NCBI GenBank assembly: GCA_019096155.1
Contig: JAHCVI010000005.1
Coordinates: 1,064,468 to 1,128,467, forward strand
DNA length: 64,000 bases
Direction: 5' to 3'
Origin: Staphylotrichum longicolle
Taxonomy: Eukaryota; Ascomycota; Sordariomycetes; Sordariales; Chaetomiaceae
Positions 51,657 through 61,953 of the stretch are shown here, piece after piece. The notes under the pieces were generated by a model. The model was not told where the DNA came from. It worked only from the letters and a program-made list of their open reading frames with translations, and did not search any database. The position numbers were made by a program, and so were the translations under genes. Every line of letters starts with the position of its first letter. Positions within the stretch are counted from its first letter, which is position 1.

Positions 51657-52150
51657 GAGCACTGGGGGAGACTCGGGGGTCGTCGAGGAGGCCAGGCTCA
51701 CGGCCGGACCGAGATGGATCGGGAAACGCCGTGGGAATTGGATGGGAACAGGATCGAGCAGACACCAAAGTCAGATAATTGCCTACCATTGTTCGGGAAA
51801 CCGCTTTGACATCATTTGACACGCATCGCAACCCAGGCCCCAGGACCCTGCCCGGTCAAGGATTGTACGGCCCCCCTCACCCCAGAGAGGAAAGTGTCCT
51901 GTCCAAGGCAGATTCTGAAGACGTTGAACAACATGATCACTGTCTACAACATCCGGCCCGCGAGCAGAGCTTTCCGAACCACTGCAGCATCCCATGATCC
52001 ATCCGTCGGAACAAGAGCTTTTGCTACTGTAGTTCCCGCACTGGTTTTCTTCGTTTTCAGCCTCTTGAAGGTAGAGATGTCTGACTGTCTATTGACCTGG
52101 ACCTGCAAGTTGTACTTGAGTGGTTTGGTGGACGTTTTCTGGCACGAGAG
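51657..52150. other. Intergenic between convergent genes, nothing recognised
   Basis: Contains the 3' flanks of the ankyrin and 217-aa genes. No supported gene. Confidence 0.4.
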
Positions 52151-52804
52151 TTAGCACGCTCGCAACGCCCAGTGCGCCCCGAACCGGTGGCAGAGGAACA
52201 CCCACCAGCGTCGGTCCTGCGGCTTGGCTCGAGTCTGCCCATGGAGGAACTCATGCGGGCATTCGTTGTCGTCCGTGACCGGCGTGGGGTGGATGTAAAC
52301 GTGGCTCTCGTTGGCGCCCAGCACGAAACGCAAGAGGTTGAGGATGTGAAAGGATTCGATTTGGTACTTCCCCAAAATGTGCCCTTCAACATCGAAGAGG
52401 GTGGTCGCGATATTGTACATTGCTGTCCCATGGCAGGTTGCTTCCATGTCACCGAACGGCCCAGTCCATCCGGGGAACAAGAACGCGACTGTCTCTCTGT
52501 TCGAAGGTAGGTCGGGGCACGCAATCCAGTCTGGGCGAGCTGCAACGATGTTTGGCGAGTAGTGGATGATGGGGACCCCGACGGAGAGGAGGTCTGGTGA
52601 GGTCCGGCCTGGGTGCGATATGACATTGAGGTCCGCTCTCTGGCTGTACATCCACCGTTTGCGGTTGCCTTGGGGGGTCGCTTCTGAAGGAGCATGATCG
52701 TCGCCGCCGAAATAGAGTTCTTCCCCGAGGGGGTCGGTCGCGTCGTTGCTTCTGATCGGAGGCCGAGCCTCGACGCTCATCCAGGCCACCTTCTGGCGCG
52801 GCAT
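52151..52804 (-). CDS. Unrecognised 217-aa protein, divergent from the 53461 gene
   Basis: I chose ATG 52804 (MPRQKVAWMSVEARPPIRSN). The frame can be extended upstream only with a TTG start and low-complexity text. The protein has balanced composition with segments such as DLLSVGVPIIHYSPNIVAAR, FLFPGWTGPFGDMEATCHG and YQIESFHILNLLRFVLGANE, and ends RRWWVFLCHRFGAHWALRAC. No signal peptide or span is seen. It shares a 656-bp intergenic region with the plus-strand gene at 53461, which allows co-regulation. Confidence 0.55.
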   Translation of the reverse strand: MPRQKVAWMSVEARPPIRSNDATDPLGEELYFGGDDHAPSEATPQGNRKRWMYSQRADLNVISHPGRTSPDLLSVGVPIIHYSPNIVAARPDWIACPDLPSNRETVAFLFPGWTGPFGDMEATCHGTAMYNIATTLFDVEGHILGKYQIESFHILNLLRFVLGANESHVYIHPTPVTDDNECPHEFLHGQTRAKPQDRRWWVFLCHRFGAHWALRAC

Positions 52805-53460
52805 CTTGAGTTCCGTTTGGTGTTTCGCAGTGGGAATGCTCTGAACAGAGGGAGAAATTGCTTGGTAAAGAGGTGGAGAAGGAAATGCGGGTGTTTGCTG
52901 CGTGAGACCCGGCTTGGAAGAGGTTGGGGTTCTGGGGAAGAAAAGGAATCGTGGATTTGGGCAGAGGGTGCGTTCCTTTATAGCCAGAGGGCCGCCTGCC
53001 CGTCTGAACCGAGGCGGCTCGGGTTGGCAAGAGGATTTTGGTCTGCGAGTGGCCCTGGAGTTCCACCTTTTGCAACTGTTCTTGTCCGCACTCCTTTTTG
53101 TGTGTAAGTTGAGTGTGACGAAGGGAACACTCTGCAATTTCGACCTCGTTGATCCGCTTGCAAGCCTCCTTCCTGTCTCGAGAAATAGAAAAACAGGGCG
53201 TTCTTTGTAGGGGGGTCCTTCCACACGGTCCTTCGGTGCGGGTACTTTCGCGAACAAAGAAACAAGAAAAAGGGTGGGTGTGTTCGGAGTGGGGGTCGCA
53301 AGAGGGAAAAGAGGTATGAGAAACCATCAACCCTCCTCTCTTCAACCTTTCCCTTTTTCCACACTTTCTCACTCTCTCCCCTCTGTTCAGGGCATACAGA
53401 CCTCGAGTTTCCACTTCCCTTTCGAATTTGCTCTCCAGCTCCGCGCGCAAATTCGGAACC

Positions 53461-54502
53461 ATGGCGTCTTCTCCCGCTTCCCGCGATGAGGGCTGGGACC
53501 GAGCCTTGCTGCCAGTGATGACGGATCGACCAGTCGACTTGACGGTGGCTCCCAACTCTCAAAATGCTGCACCCCGGCAGTATGTTTGGGTGGCTCGATC
53601 CCGTTCCAACGATCCTCAGATGCCATTCGACACGTCACTGTGTGATGAGGTCGAGCCTCTCTCGCCTGGGCACGAGTTTATCTTGGTGAACGGTTTCGTG
53701 AGAATCCGGCCTTTGCGGCGACCCAATCGACTTCCCGTTCCCTACGTGCGGTGGGAGCTCTCAGACGACCCCGACGCTCACATCACTGTTTGGCGGTTCC
53801 TCGGACTGCCCGGGGACGTCATGACGAAATACTTCGGGCGCACCATCGATCGTACCATGGAAGCTCTCCAACCCGTGTTCACGGAGGCCCACAACGGTGA
53901 GCCGTTCGGGCGCTGGCTGTTCCATGTCGCGCGCCGGAAGAACCAGGCTTTGGGCCTTTTCGTGCAAGCTTTCGGAGAAAGGTAAGCGAACATGCGTGTC
54001 CGCCGCCCTCTGTCCAGATCACCCCGCTGATTCGTGTCCCAGGAACCAAGCTCCATGTGGCGAGTGCGAGTTTTCGTATCGCCGGTCTACCTCCGAGTTG
54101 ATGGTGGATCCCAACGACCCCGACAGCGTCCAGGTCGTCCATGTCACTTGGCCATTCGCCGACTGCGTCTCCCTGCCTGACATTTTGGACGGTCGGTGCG
54201 GCAACTCCATCTGGACAGAGAAGAAAGGGCTGAATTCCTGGGATCGGATCCCAGAAGGAGATCTCACTCACCCGGGCTTCCCACTGAAAGCTCGAGGCTT
54301 GTTTCCAGTTGCCGAAAAGCGGCCTTTGCAGATGGCGAAATGGAGGGTTGGGCCCGTGATGGATGTGGACTGGGATGGTGCTATCGCTGGACAGATGGAG
54401 CGGCACCGCCGTTATGCGCAGGAGGCTGAGAAGGCGGAGAGGAAGCGTCGTCGCGCGCGTGACAAGCGTTTGGCGAAGAAAGGCCCCGGTGGTGCCAAAT
54501 AG
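53461..54502 (+). CDS. Unrecognised 326-aa protein with basic coiled C terminus
   Basis: Exons 53461-53981 and 54043-54502, joined across a 61-nt intron (GTAAGC..CCCAG) that splits an Arg codon, give an uninterrupted frame. The text is well ordered: YVWVARSRSNDPQMPFDTSL, GHEFILVNGFVRIRPLRRPN, VWRFLGLPGDVMTKYFGRTI, then CGECEFSYRRSTSELMVDPN. It ends in a Lys/Arg/Glu-rich helix (YAQEAEKAERKRRRARDKRL). The ATG is in context AACCATGG, and the leader is pyrimidine-rich. The basic tail would suit nuclear or nucleic-acid contact. Family unknown. Confidence 0.65.
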
Positions 54503-54801
54503 GGGCGGCTCTCGGCAGTCAGAGGGTCTGTGTTTCGTATTGCGGTAGCAGTGAATTGAACGCGTTGATCTTAATCCCCATGGTCGATGTCAGTCTGTCC
54601 AGAGGTAGGGTCCCGCTGGAACCTTGAAAGGAAAAAGAAAAATCCTGAAAAACGATAGTGATGTGTCGGGGGGGTAGCCTCGTATGCTGGCCTGGTACTG
54701 TGTCAAGATATTTCAAGGATAAGGGGTCCGGTGAGGGAAACAGTCTGGTAAAACAATGCAAAAGCAGGTACTGGGAAAAACGGAGAAGGTTAAGGAAAAT
54801 G
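54503..54801. other. Short intergenic gap
   Basis: Nothing recognised apart from the 3' flank of the preceding gene. Confidence 0.4.
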
Positions 54802-55733
54802 TCAGGGGTCTCTCCATCCCTTTGGGGGACCTCTTGGGAGTTCAATGACGAAGTCAGTCTTCCACTTCCCCTTTGAACGGAATTCCCCGGCATCCTCGCC
54901 GTCCGCTCGGCCCGTCACCTCCTGCGGCAGCTCTCTTTCCTCCAGGTATCGTTTCCGGCTCCGTGTGATCATGCGGTGTTGTTGGCCGGCTTCCCCTCCC
55001 GGGCTTCCGTTTTCTGGTTCCGGGCTTCGCTCTTCCCCTTCGCCTTCCGCAACATCCTTGGTTTCTTCCTGCAAGGGCCGGAAAGGAATGCCGTCGTCCT
55101 CCAGCCAAACCTCATCAAGCTTGAAGAATTTCTTGATCCGAACAGGGGGGTACGGGGTAAGGATCGGGTCCCCGTCAAGTGTTTCAAGGAAATACGTGCC
55201 TCGGTCCTTGATGTGGCGGACGTGATACAGCCCGTCCCAGCGGAACTCGAGTTTGCGGACTGAGCTCAGGTCGAGAGTCCTGACTTTGTTGTAGGTCAGA
55301 ACCAAGTCTCCAACTGCGATCAGGGCGTTGTCAGGGCGAAAACGGCGTTTGTTGTTGTCGTTCCTCCTGGCGGCTGACTTTTCCCGGGCAGCGGCAACCT
55401 TCTCCGCCGTTTCCTGGAAATCATGCTGAGCCTCCCATAGCACCTGCGTCCGCAGTAGAAGGAGCTTTTGTTTGGCTGCCAGTTTCCCTTCGTCCGTCTT
55501 TTCAGAGAGGACTGAATCCTAGGCCACTGTTCGCCACAAAGGAATGTCGTTTTCGATAGGGCTGACAGGGTCGTAGTTGTGCACCATTGAGAACGGGGAT
55601 CGGCCTTGCAGCGGTCCCCTCGGTGTTGTCCGGTCCGCGTGTAGGACGTAGGGGAGCAGATTGCGCCAGTTCTCCTTTTCCCTTTGTCATCTTGGCCAGG
55701 GACGCCGCAATCGGGATGTGACCAATCTTCCAC
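54802..55733 (-). mobile_element. Gypsy-type retrotransposon fragment, integrase C-terminal region
   Basis: The minus strand runs from NWRNLLPYVLHADRTTPRGP and SPIENDIPLWRTVA, through a stop after TVA (TAG where CAG is expected), to AKQKLLLLRTQVLWEAQHDF and AREKSAARRNDNNKRRFRPD. It continues VGDLVLTYNKVRTLDLSSVR, KLEFRWDGLYHVRHIKDRGT and YFLETLDGDPILTPYPPVRI. This is the back of an integrase with its GPF/Y-like module. The last part is acidic, then basic. RT, protease and LTRs are missing. It abuts a Pth11-like fragment at about 55740. Confidence 0.75.
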
Positions 55734-55751
55734 TTTCCCTACTTCAAGAAG

Positions 55752-56495
55752 ATGGCCTATGTGATTGGCGCTTTCATCATTGCCTGAGTCATTACTGTTA
55801 ACGTTACCTTTTTATTCATTTTCATTTGCGTGCCGGTAGAACAGCTCTGGTACCCAGACCTGCCAGGGCATTGCATTGATCAAGTCGGCACTTGGATTGC
55901 CAACGCTGCCTGCACGATCCTGTCGGACATCGCCATCTTGATTCTACCTATCCCTCAGGTTTGGCAACTGCATCTGCAGAGGTCGGAGAAGCTCGGTGCT
56001 ATATTTGCCTTTTGTCTGGGATTTTTGTAGGTAGTTTTTGCCCCTCTTCCTTCTCTCCTCCTCCCTCTCCTGACCTATTTCGAGTTATTATCGTTGTTCG
56101 TTTACCAACAATACCCCAGCGTCGTCTTCGCCTCGGCCTACCGCTTCAGCGTCCTCTTCTCCTATAACAACAACGACCCAACCTATACACTCGCCCTGAC
56201 GGTCGGCTGGACCGCCATCGAGATGTCAGCCGGGATTGTCTCGGCCTGCCTCCCCATCCTTGGACCCGTCATGGCGTTCTGCGCCGGCAAGCTCGGCATC
56301 AAGCGCTCCGTGCTCAGGATCCACGGGGGAGGCACGACCAAGACTTTATCTTCGAAGAACTTTGCCCAGTCAGCCACGGGCTCAATGAAGGACCGCACCG
56401 AGATTGAACTGCAGAAGGTGATGAAGGGTAGTGCGGGGAGGGTGTTTTACCTCCTGCCGGACGACCAGATGATGGACAAAAGCGGACGCGTGTAG
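55752..56495 (+). pseudogene. Pth11-like (SAT4/rhodopsin-fold) receptor, 5'-truncated
   Basis: Starts mid-gene with MAYVIGAFIIA, TGA (probably from TGG), VITVNVTFLFIFICVPV. It continues CIDQVGTWIANAACTILSDI and AILILPIPQVWQLHLQRSEK. A 93-nt intron (56027-56119) joins AFCLGF to VVFASAYRFSVLFSYNNNDP. TWTAIEMSAGIVSACLPIL-like spans follow, then a cytoplasmic tail with DRTEIELQ. This is the back half of a seven-span fungal receptor-like protein. The front half is replaced by Gypsy sequence. Confidence 0.75.
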
Positions 56496-56595
56496 ATTTT
56501 TTACTCGGAACTTAGGAAGTAACGCAGCAATTGCAAAGAAAGAAGCGTATCGGTCCCTAAAATCTTAACAAGGGCCGGATCAATAAGCCACCTAA

Positions 56596-57005
56596 CTAAG
56601 CAAAACAGAGGCCGGTGATCCAAGCGCCGCGGGCGACCATCTTGCCCTGGGTTAGTGTGCCGGTCTTGTCACTACAGATGTCTGTCACGGCGTCTAGGAC
56701 CTCGAGACTCTTCAGATTTCGGACGATGATATGGCGCTGCACCATGCGTTTGGTTCCGGCGGCCATGGTGATGGTCAGGACAACGACGATAGAGGCCGGG
56801 ATCATGGAGAGACCGGTGGCGACGGCGTAGATGATGACTTCCTGTGAAGTGTGGAAGCGGTTGGCGCCGAGCACAATGAGGGCACACACAACAGCAACAC
56901 CGAAGAGCAGCATGACCAACTTGCTGAGCTTGCGCTGAAGGGGGGTGCCAACGTTAACGCCCAGAAACCGGCTGATGGCATCGCCGAGGGTGAGACCCGG
57001 GACAA
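56596..57005 (-). pseudogene. ENA-type Na+/K+-exporting P-type ATPase, internal fragment
   Basis: The minus strand encodes GLTLGDAISRFLGVNVGTPL, QRKLSKLVMLLFGVAVVCAL, FHTSQEVIIYAVATGLSMIP and the phosphorylation loop VTDICSDKTGTLTQGKMVAR. The text is that of fungal P-type IID ATPases. It breaks off after GAWI and begins abruptly after unrelated sequence at about 57005. A full protein is over 1,000 aa; about 130 aa remain, including spans 3-4 and the catalytic Asp. Confidence 0.8.
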
Positions 57006-57336
57006 CTACTGGGCTCTCTATATCTTGGAGGATGTTCATGTTCTTGTGCATGAAAGGTGCATTATCACGAAGTAGTTTTCTGGTATGGATCTTGTGTTGG
57101 TGAGCCCCTTGCACATGGTCGGCTCGTACCGGAGTAACACCATCGTTCACCCAACGCAATACCTGATATCCCGTACCAAAACCTTGCAAAACCGTTGCTG
57201 CACGCCCAGTAATCGATCTTGATCCCATTCCCCACACCAGCCAGTCCAGAGTCCATCCCGGTGACCCAACCCCAAGAACAGCACGACTGAAACACAAGAA
57301 CACACACACAAAAACAATAACAAACACACATCCAGG

Positions 57337-57456
57337 TCGAGCTGGCTGCAGATGGCGCCGCCAAGATCACCAGCTACATCAACAACCTGCACCCGGTCGA
57401 GCACAAAGCACTGTACTCCACTCTGGAGCGTATTGTTGCCGCCAGTCTGCGTTCCT
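57337..57456 (+). pseudogene. DUF4246 protein fragment
   Basis: After an acceptor-like CACATCCAG the plus strand reads VELAADGAAKITSYINNLHP then VEHKALYSTLERIVAAS. The phrase KITSYINNLHPxxH is a hallmark of fungal DUF4246 proteins. The frame stops at once afterwards. Nothing else of the gene is visible. Confidence 0.6.
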
Positions 57457-59633
57457 GATATGTTCGGGCTTACGGACTCGAAACTAGAGCACCAACAAAT
57501 ATCTGCCGTCCCAGCAGAAGACTTGAGGACAATGATACTTATCAGCATACCTAGTCGACTCGACAGTTAGAGTTGATTTGATGCGAGACCCCTTCTCCCC
57601 TGGCCGTACGCATGATGCTATGGTGTGAAAAAAAAAATCGTAGCGTTACAGGGCAGTTGGGTGAGAGTTGTCAAGCTGAGGAAGGGTGGCGAACCGCTGA
57701 AGTTCGGCTGCCGATGGCGAGAGAGACTAGATGCGGAGAAGCACGTCAGTCGACCGGACTCCAATCAACTAGTCTCGACGACGACAGAAGCAGAGGATGG
57801 GTAAACTGAGACGATATAGGCGAAGGTAACAGTGCGGTTGATGCATTCGTCCGTATCAGATGTTGTGATGCTGCCCATTGTCATCCACCGGCTCTGATGT
57901 TGCTAGGTCAGGCTGGCAGGGAGTTGAGTGCTGTGCGAGGCTGAGCATACCTAGGTGCGCAGTGTGCTTGAAACGGGACGGGTTGGAGAGAGCAGATCTA
58001 GAATCGCCGTTGTTCTCTGGCCTTCCGTCCCTGCTACCGCCGGCTTAGCTCGTCATCTTCATCCTCGGAGCGAGCGGCCCGACTTGTCACATCCTTGGGC
58101 ACCTTCTCCCCGCTGCTTTCAACATCCGTCATAGCCCCCATTGGAGCGGATCGAGCGGACCGCCAGGGGATGGCGTCAGGTTCATCGTGCGACGGCTGCT
58201 TTCCCCTGCCTTAGCGATGGCTCGGCAACGTCTGCTTTACTGCTGAGCGATCAAGACGTAGTAGGCGCTTGGGCTGTCCTCCCCCGAATAAGCAAGACTG
58301 TATCCATCCAAAGCTTCCGGATAGTCCCTTCCCGCCAACGACCGCCTTCGGGATGTGGGAGAGTCCGGCCCCTGAGTTCAACACACCATCGGACGCGGAA
58401 CTTGCTAAACAGCATCTGTGGCCCAACCCCGCACTTCGTCGCTGGCATGTCTGAACAAGATCTATAGCCAAGCAATCAGGGTTGATCTGGACCATGCTTC
58501 TATTCTTGGAGAGCGGAACATTACGCTTCATTTAAGTTGCGTGATGTGATGCGCTCACGGCTTGGAATTAGCAGTCCCGGAACTTTCCTCCGACGAACCT
58601 TGGACATGATTACCCTGGATTCTTTCTTTCCAGTGGCAAACAGTACTCCTGCTCGTGTTGCTCAATGGATATCAGTTGAGGTTGTTCTCTGGGCGCCCGC
58701 TTGTGCTTCTGGGAACAGGGTCAAGTCCCGGTAGTTGACCCCAACGCAGTAACTACCTCAACAGCTCGCACGTGGACTTCATTTTCAACTGTTGCAAGAA
58801 GAGCACATTTGCATCACGGTCTACGTCCGCCGAGCCCAAATTGGGGCACAGTCCATGGCCTTACCGGCACCTAAGACGCTAAATCGGCGCCAAGAGAGTC
58901 CGCAGAACCAGGAACCAGGCGCGACGGCCGTCCAGTGATTGCCAGACTAATACCGGACAATAATTAACCGGACTACGGGGCCTGAGCTGGTGGCAAGTAC
59001 CAGGAACATGGCAGCGTTAGTGACTGTGCCGTGCCGGCTATGGCCCTTGACGGTCGAACAGGTCCATGGAACGAAGTTGTCCTGGAAAGGAAAATGGAAG
59101 AAGGGATGGGTCTAACAAAGCTACGGAGCGCGCTCCGATTGTTTGAAACAAGTCGCATGCTTCCCGACAGGAGGCTTGCGCAATCCCCCAGGTTACGTTT
59201 GGCGGAAAAACCGCCGCCATCCCCGAAAACCGGGTATTTACTTGGGGGCAGGGGACCAAAATATCCTACCGAGGATCGACATGCAACACAACGTTCCGTC
59301 GTGCCCCGCTCAGTTTAGATTGGAATCGATGCGTGCAATTGCTCTATGATCCTGTATGTATGACTCTGGCGAAGAGCCTCAACGCCACATCCGTCGGCGC
59401 AGGGGTGGATAGCACGCTCATGGGCGGCAATGATGTGATTGCCGCCGACGCCCAGCAACGAGTTGCAATGCAATATCGCATCTCGGTCTATCCTTGAATG
59501 ATTCGGAGTCGGCCTGGCATGTTCCCTAGCCAAGGATGGGTCAGATGGAATCACGACGTTCCAGGATCTCCGAGGAGAGATTTTGGATTGTGAAGTTCTG
59601 TAAGCCCCTGGTGAGGAGGCTCGATCAGATCAG
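57457..59633. other. Two-kilobase stretch without a supported gene
   Basis: Frames at 58537-58734 (+, 65 aa) and 59315-59554 (-, 79 aa; plus-strand text VGAGVDSTLMGGNDVIAADA) are the most protein-like, but I recognise neither. A run of nine A occurs near 57628. Confidence 0.4.
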
Positions 59634-59640
59634 TATATAA
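59634..59640 (+). promoter_or_regulatory. TATA box for the PRPSGS-repeat secreted protein
   Basis: TATATAA lies 131 bases upstream of ATG 59765. The leader is rich in CA/CT (TTCACTCCTCAGG, AACCGAAACAGCCCGACAAG), in keeping with a strongly expressed gene. Confidence 0.5.
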
Positions 59641-59764
59641 CGCCTTCTCAACCACCTCTGAGATCCCGACTTTCACTCCTCAGGTCTTTCAGCTTCATCA
59701 GAACCCGAACCGAAACAGCCCGACAAGCAATCCCGACAAACGGCACACCATCTCAGCCGTCAAC

Positions 59765-60532
59765 ATGACTCGCATTCTCATCACTCTGCTGGCTGCGGCC
59801 GCAACCCTCCAGCAGACCGTCGCCGCGCCGGTCGCGCAGGGTGGAGGAGAGAGCGCTTTGGTCCCCAGCGGCACCCGCGGCCCACGCCCGACCGGAGACC
59901 GCCCGACGGGCGCCATTCCCTCCGGTACCGATTCACCCAATCCCACGGGTTGGCACCATCCTCGTCCCAGCGGGTCTCTCGGTCCCGTGCCCAGCGGTTT
60001 CGCTCAGTCCCAGCTCCCCAGGCCCTCGGGCTCTGCTCCGGCTGCCCCGGGAAATGCGAAGCGTCAGGAGGAGGGTGACGATGACGAGGCTCCTCCTCGC
60101 CCCAGTGGCAGCGGCCTCCCTCCCCGACCCTCCGGCACCGGCTTTCCTCCTCGCCCCTCTGGCTCGGCTGGGCCCGCCCCTAGCGGCCATGCTCAGTCGC
60201 GTCCTCCCCGCCCCTCTGGCTCTGACGCCCCCCCGAGGCCCAGCGGCTCTGACTCTGCCCGCCCGCCTCGCCCCACTGGTGAGGCGCCGGCCAAGGAGAA
60301 GCGCCAAGACGACGAGAAGGCTCCTGCTTCTCTCTCTGGCACTGCCGACCCTCCACGCCCTTCTGGCTCGGCTGGCCCAGCTCCCAGCGGCCCGGTTCAG
60401 TCCGGCGAGCAGTCCCGCCACCCGAGACCCACTGGTTCGGCTGCTTCTCGTCCTCCCAGGCCCACTGGCGAGCAGAGCGAGCGCCCCACCGCGACCTTCT
60501 CTCGTGCGCCGCGCCCGACTGATGCCGAGTAA
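59765..60532 (+). CDS. Secreted Pro/Ser/Arg repeat protein with Kex2-type sites
   Basis: The 255-aa product has a clear signal peptide (MTRILITLLAAAATLQQTVA, then APV). The rest is repeats of PRPSGS/PRPTGE (eleven or more units) with Gly, Pro and Ser spacers. Two dibasic sites occur, NAKR before QEEGDDDEA and KEKR before QDDEKAPA, so both Kex2 products would begin with Gln-acidic text. No cysteines are present. The protein could be a wall component, a hydrophilic matrix protein, or a Kex2-processed secreted peptide precursor. The frame is intact, but composition is so biased that homology is hard to judge. Confidence 0.75.
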   Translation: MTRILITLLAAAATLQQTVAAPVAQGGGESALVPSGTRGPRPTGDRPTGAIPSGTDSPNPTGWHHPRPSGSLGPVPSGFAQSQLPRPSGSAPAAPGNAKRQEEGDDDEAPPRPSGSGLPPRPSGTGFPPRPSGSAGPAPSGHAQSRPPRPSGSDAPPRPSGSDSARPPRPTGEAPAKEKRQDDEKAPASLSGTADPPRPSGSAGPAPSGPVQSGEQSRHPRPTGSAASRPPRPTGEQSERPTATFSRAPRPTDAE

Positions 60533-61149
60533 GACGGTTCAAGAACGTGACCGGTCTTGCTGAGAAATAGTCATGTTTTTGTGTCGTTCCGGTCGTCACA
60601 TCGCTTCGCTTCGTTACTTTCGTTCCTTCCTCTGCTTGACTCTGTTTTGGAGGTTGACAGAGTGATCGAGATGTCACCTTGGCCGTCTTTGTTTCTCGTA
60701 TGTTGTCTGTCCGTCTTGATCCGAGAAAAAAAAAAGAGAAAAGAAACCGGGGATGCTCAGCTTTAATTGGGTGTTCTCTAGAGATAGTTCGTATACGTTA
60801 GTGCTGAATATTTCAACAACTGTGCTTGTCTGGATAAAAGCTCTGGGTTCTGTGTCTTCTGCTGACTTGGGAGAATTGCTTGTGACTTGACTTATTGCGT
60901 TACCCTCAGTTGACACAACGAACTACTGGCGGAAAGCATTAGGCAATGCCACATAGATGCTGTCATCTGCTTTGCTCAGGCATATTAAGTCAACTCAACG
61001 CGAGTTAATAGAGTCATTGAATGAAGCTTCTTAGTGTGTTATCGGATGCAGTGTTTCGCATTCGATGTTCTTCGCTCACCGAGGGCTTGTTCCTTTGCCT
61101 CTCAAACACTCGATATTTTTATGGCCTCGGACTCGTTATAAGCGACAAT
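60533..61149. other. 3' flank and intergenic, nothing recognised
   Basis: An A-rich run (60725-60741) follows the secreted protein gene. No other feature is supported. Confidence 0.4.
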
Positions 61150-61383
61150 GTCCGGATACTCCAGCGGCGGCTTCTTCCTCATGCGGAGCAGTGCTCGTGG
61201 TGGATAGGGCAGATTTGCGATAGGGAGTGTTGTGTGGAGGAGGCATGGGTAGATGCGATATATATGTTAGGCAACCTCTATAAGGACCAGGGCCGGCTGG
61301 AGGAGGCAGAAGCGATGTACCAGCGGGCGCTACAAGGCCGAGAGAAGGCGCTCGGGCGGGATCACACGTCGACTCTGAGCTGA
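61150..61383 (+). pseudogene. Tetratricopeptide repeat fragment (NLR/kinesin-light-chain type)
   Basis: The text LLPHAEQCSWWIGQICDREC leads into a TPR unit: VDAIYMLGNLYKDQGRLEEA, EAMYQRALQGREKALGRDHT, STLS, then a stop. This is the standard repeat of NB-ARC/TPR fungal NLRs. Only one unit remains, preceded by unrelated sequence from about 61020. Confidence 0.7.
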
Positions 61384-61953
61384 GACAGTTCTTTTCTTTT
61401 CAGCTGGCGGATCTTTGTATCATTCTCTGGCGTGTATCTCGCCCTGCTTGAAGGTGGCAGGGGCTTTGTTGTGCTGACCTCGTCGTTCATGTATCCTGTG
61501 CCCACCCAACGCCGCTTGTCCCTGACGCATCTGGTTCATGATGGTCACGATGCCATCCTTGAACCCCTTGAAATGCCGTGCTTCGACTCCGGATTGCTCC
61601 ATTTGAAGCAAAGCTAGTGGCGAAGAGGAGCGTAATGAAGAGAAAGGCCTCTTAGTGACGACCATGAACTGTTCGCTTGATGGTAATGGATTGGACGACT
61701 CAGAATCCCGAGCCCACCGACCTCCCCGAGCCACGAACCAAGCGCAAGCGCGGCCGCCCCCGCAAGGCTGACATGCCCAGCGCCAAGCCCCAGGCCGAAC
61801 CGATCGTGCTATCCGCAATGGCAGACCGGGTGGGGAGTAACAGCCTCGCGGGGAGGGGGAGCCTGGCGAGGAGTGAGTATCCGGCGCGGAATGACGGGCC
61901 GATGATAGGATGTCTTCTTTTCGGGGTTGAAATTTCCTTGCCCTACCCCTCAG
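61384..61953 (+). other. Region with an AT-hook-containing open frame
   Basis: From ATG 61684 the plus strand reads MDWTTQNPEPTDLPEPRTKR then KRGRPRKADMPSA. KRKRGRPRK is a textbook AT-hook, which binds the minor groove of AT-rich DNA. The frame continues without a further domain to 62087, but it overlaps the minus-strand kinase tail, so only the first part may be real. It could be the N terminus of a decayed transposon or chromatin protein. Confidence 0.35.

Noticed and set aside
52449..53555. 368-aa frame on the minus strand and the long upstream extension of the 217-aa gene
   Set aside because: Covers the intergenic region and the start of the opposite gene; low complexity, and the extension needs a TTG start.
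58680..58740. Possible tRNA-like T-arm (GGTCAAGTCCCGGTA)
   Set aside because: No matching acceptor, D-arm or anticodon arm could be folded around it by eye.
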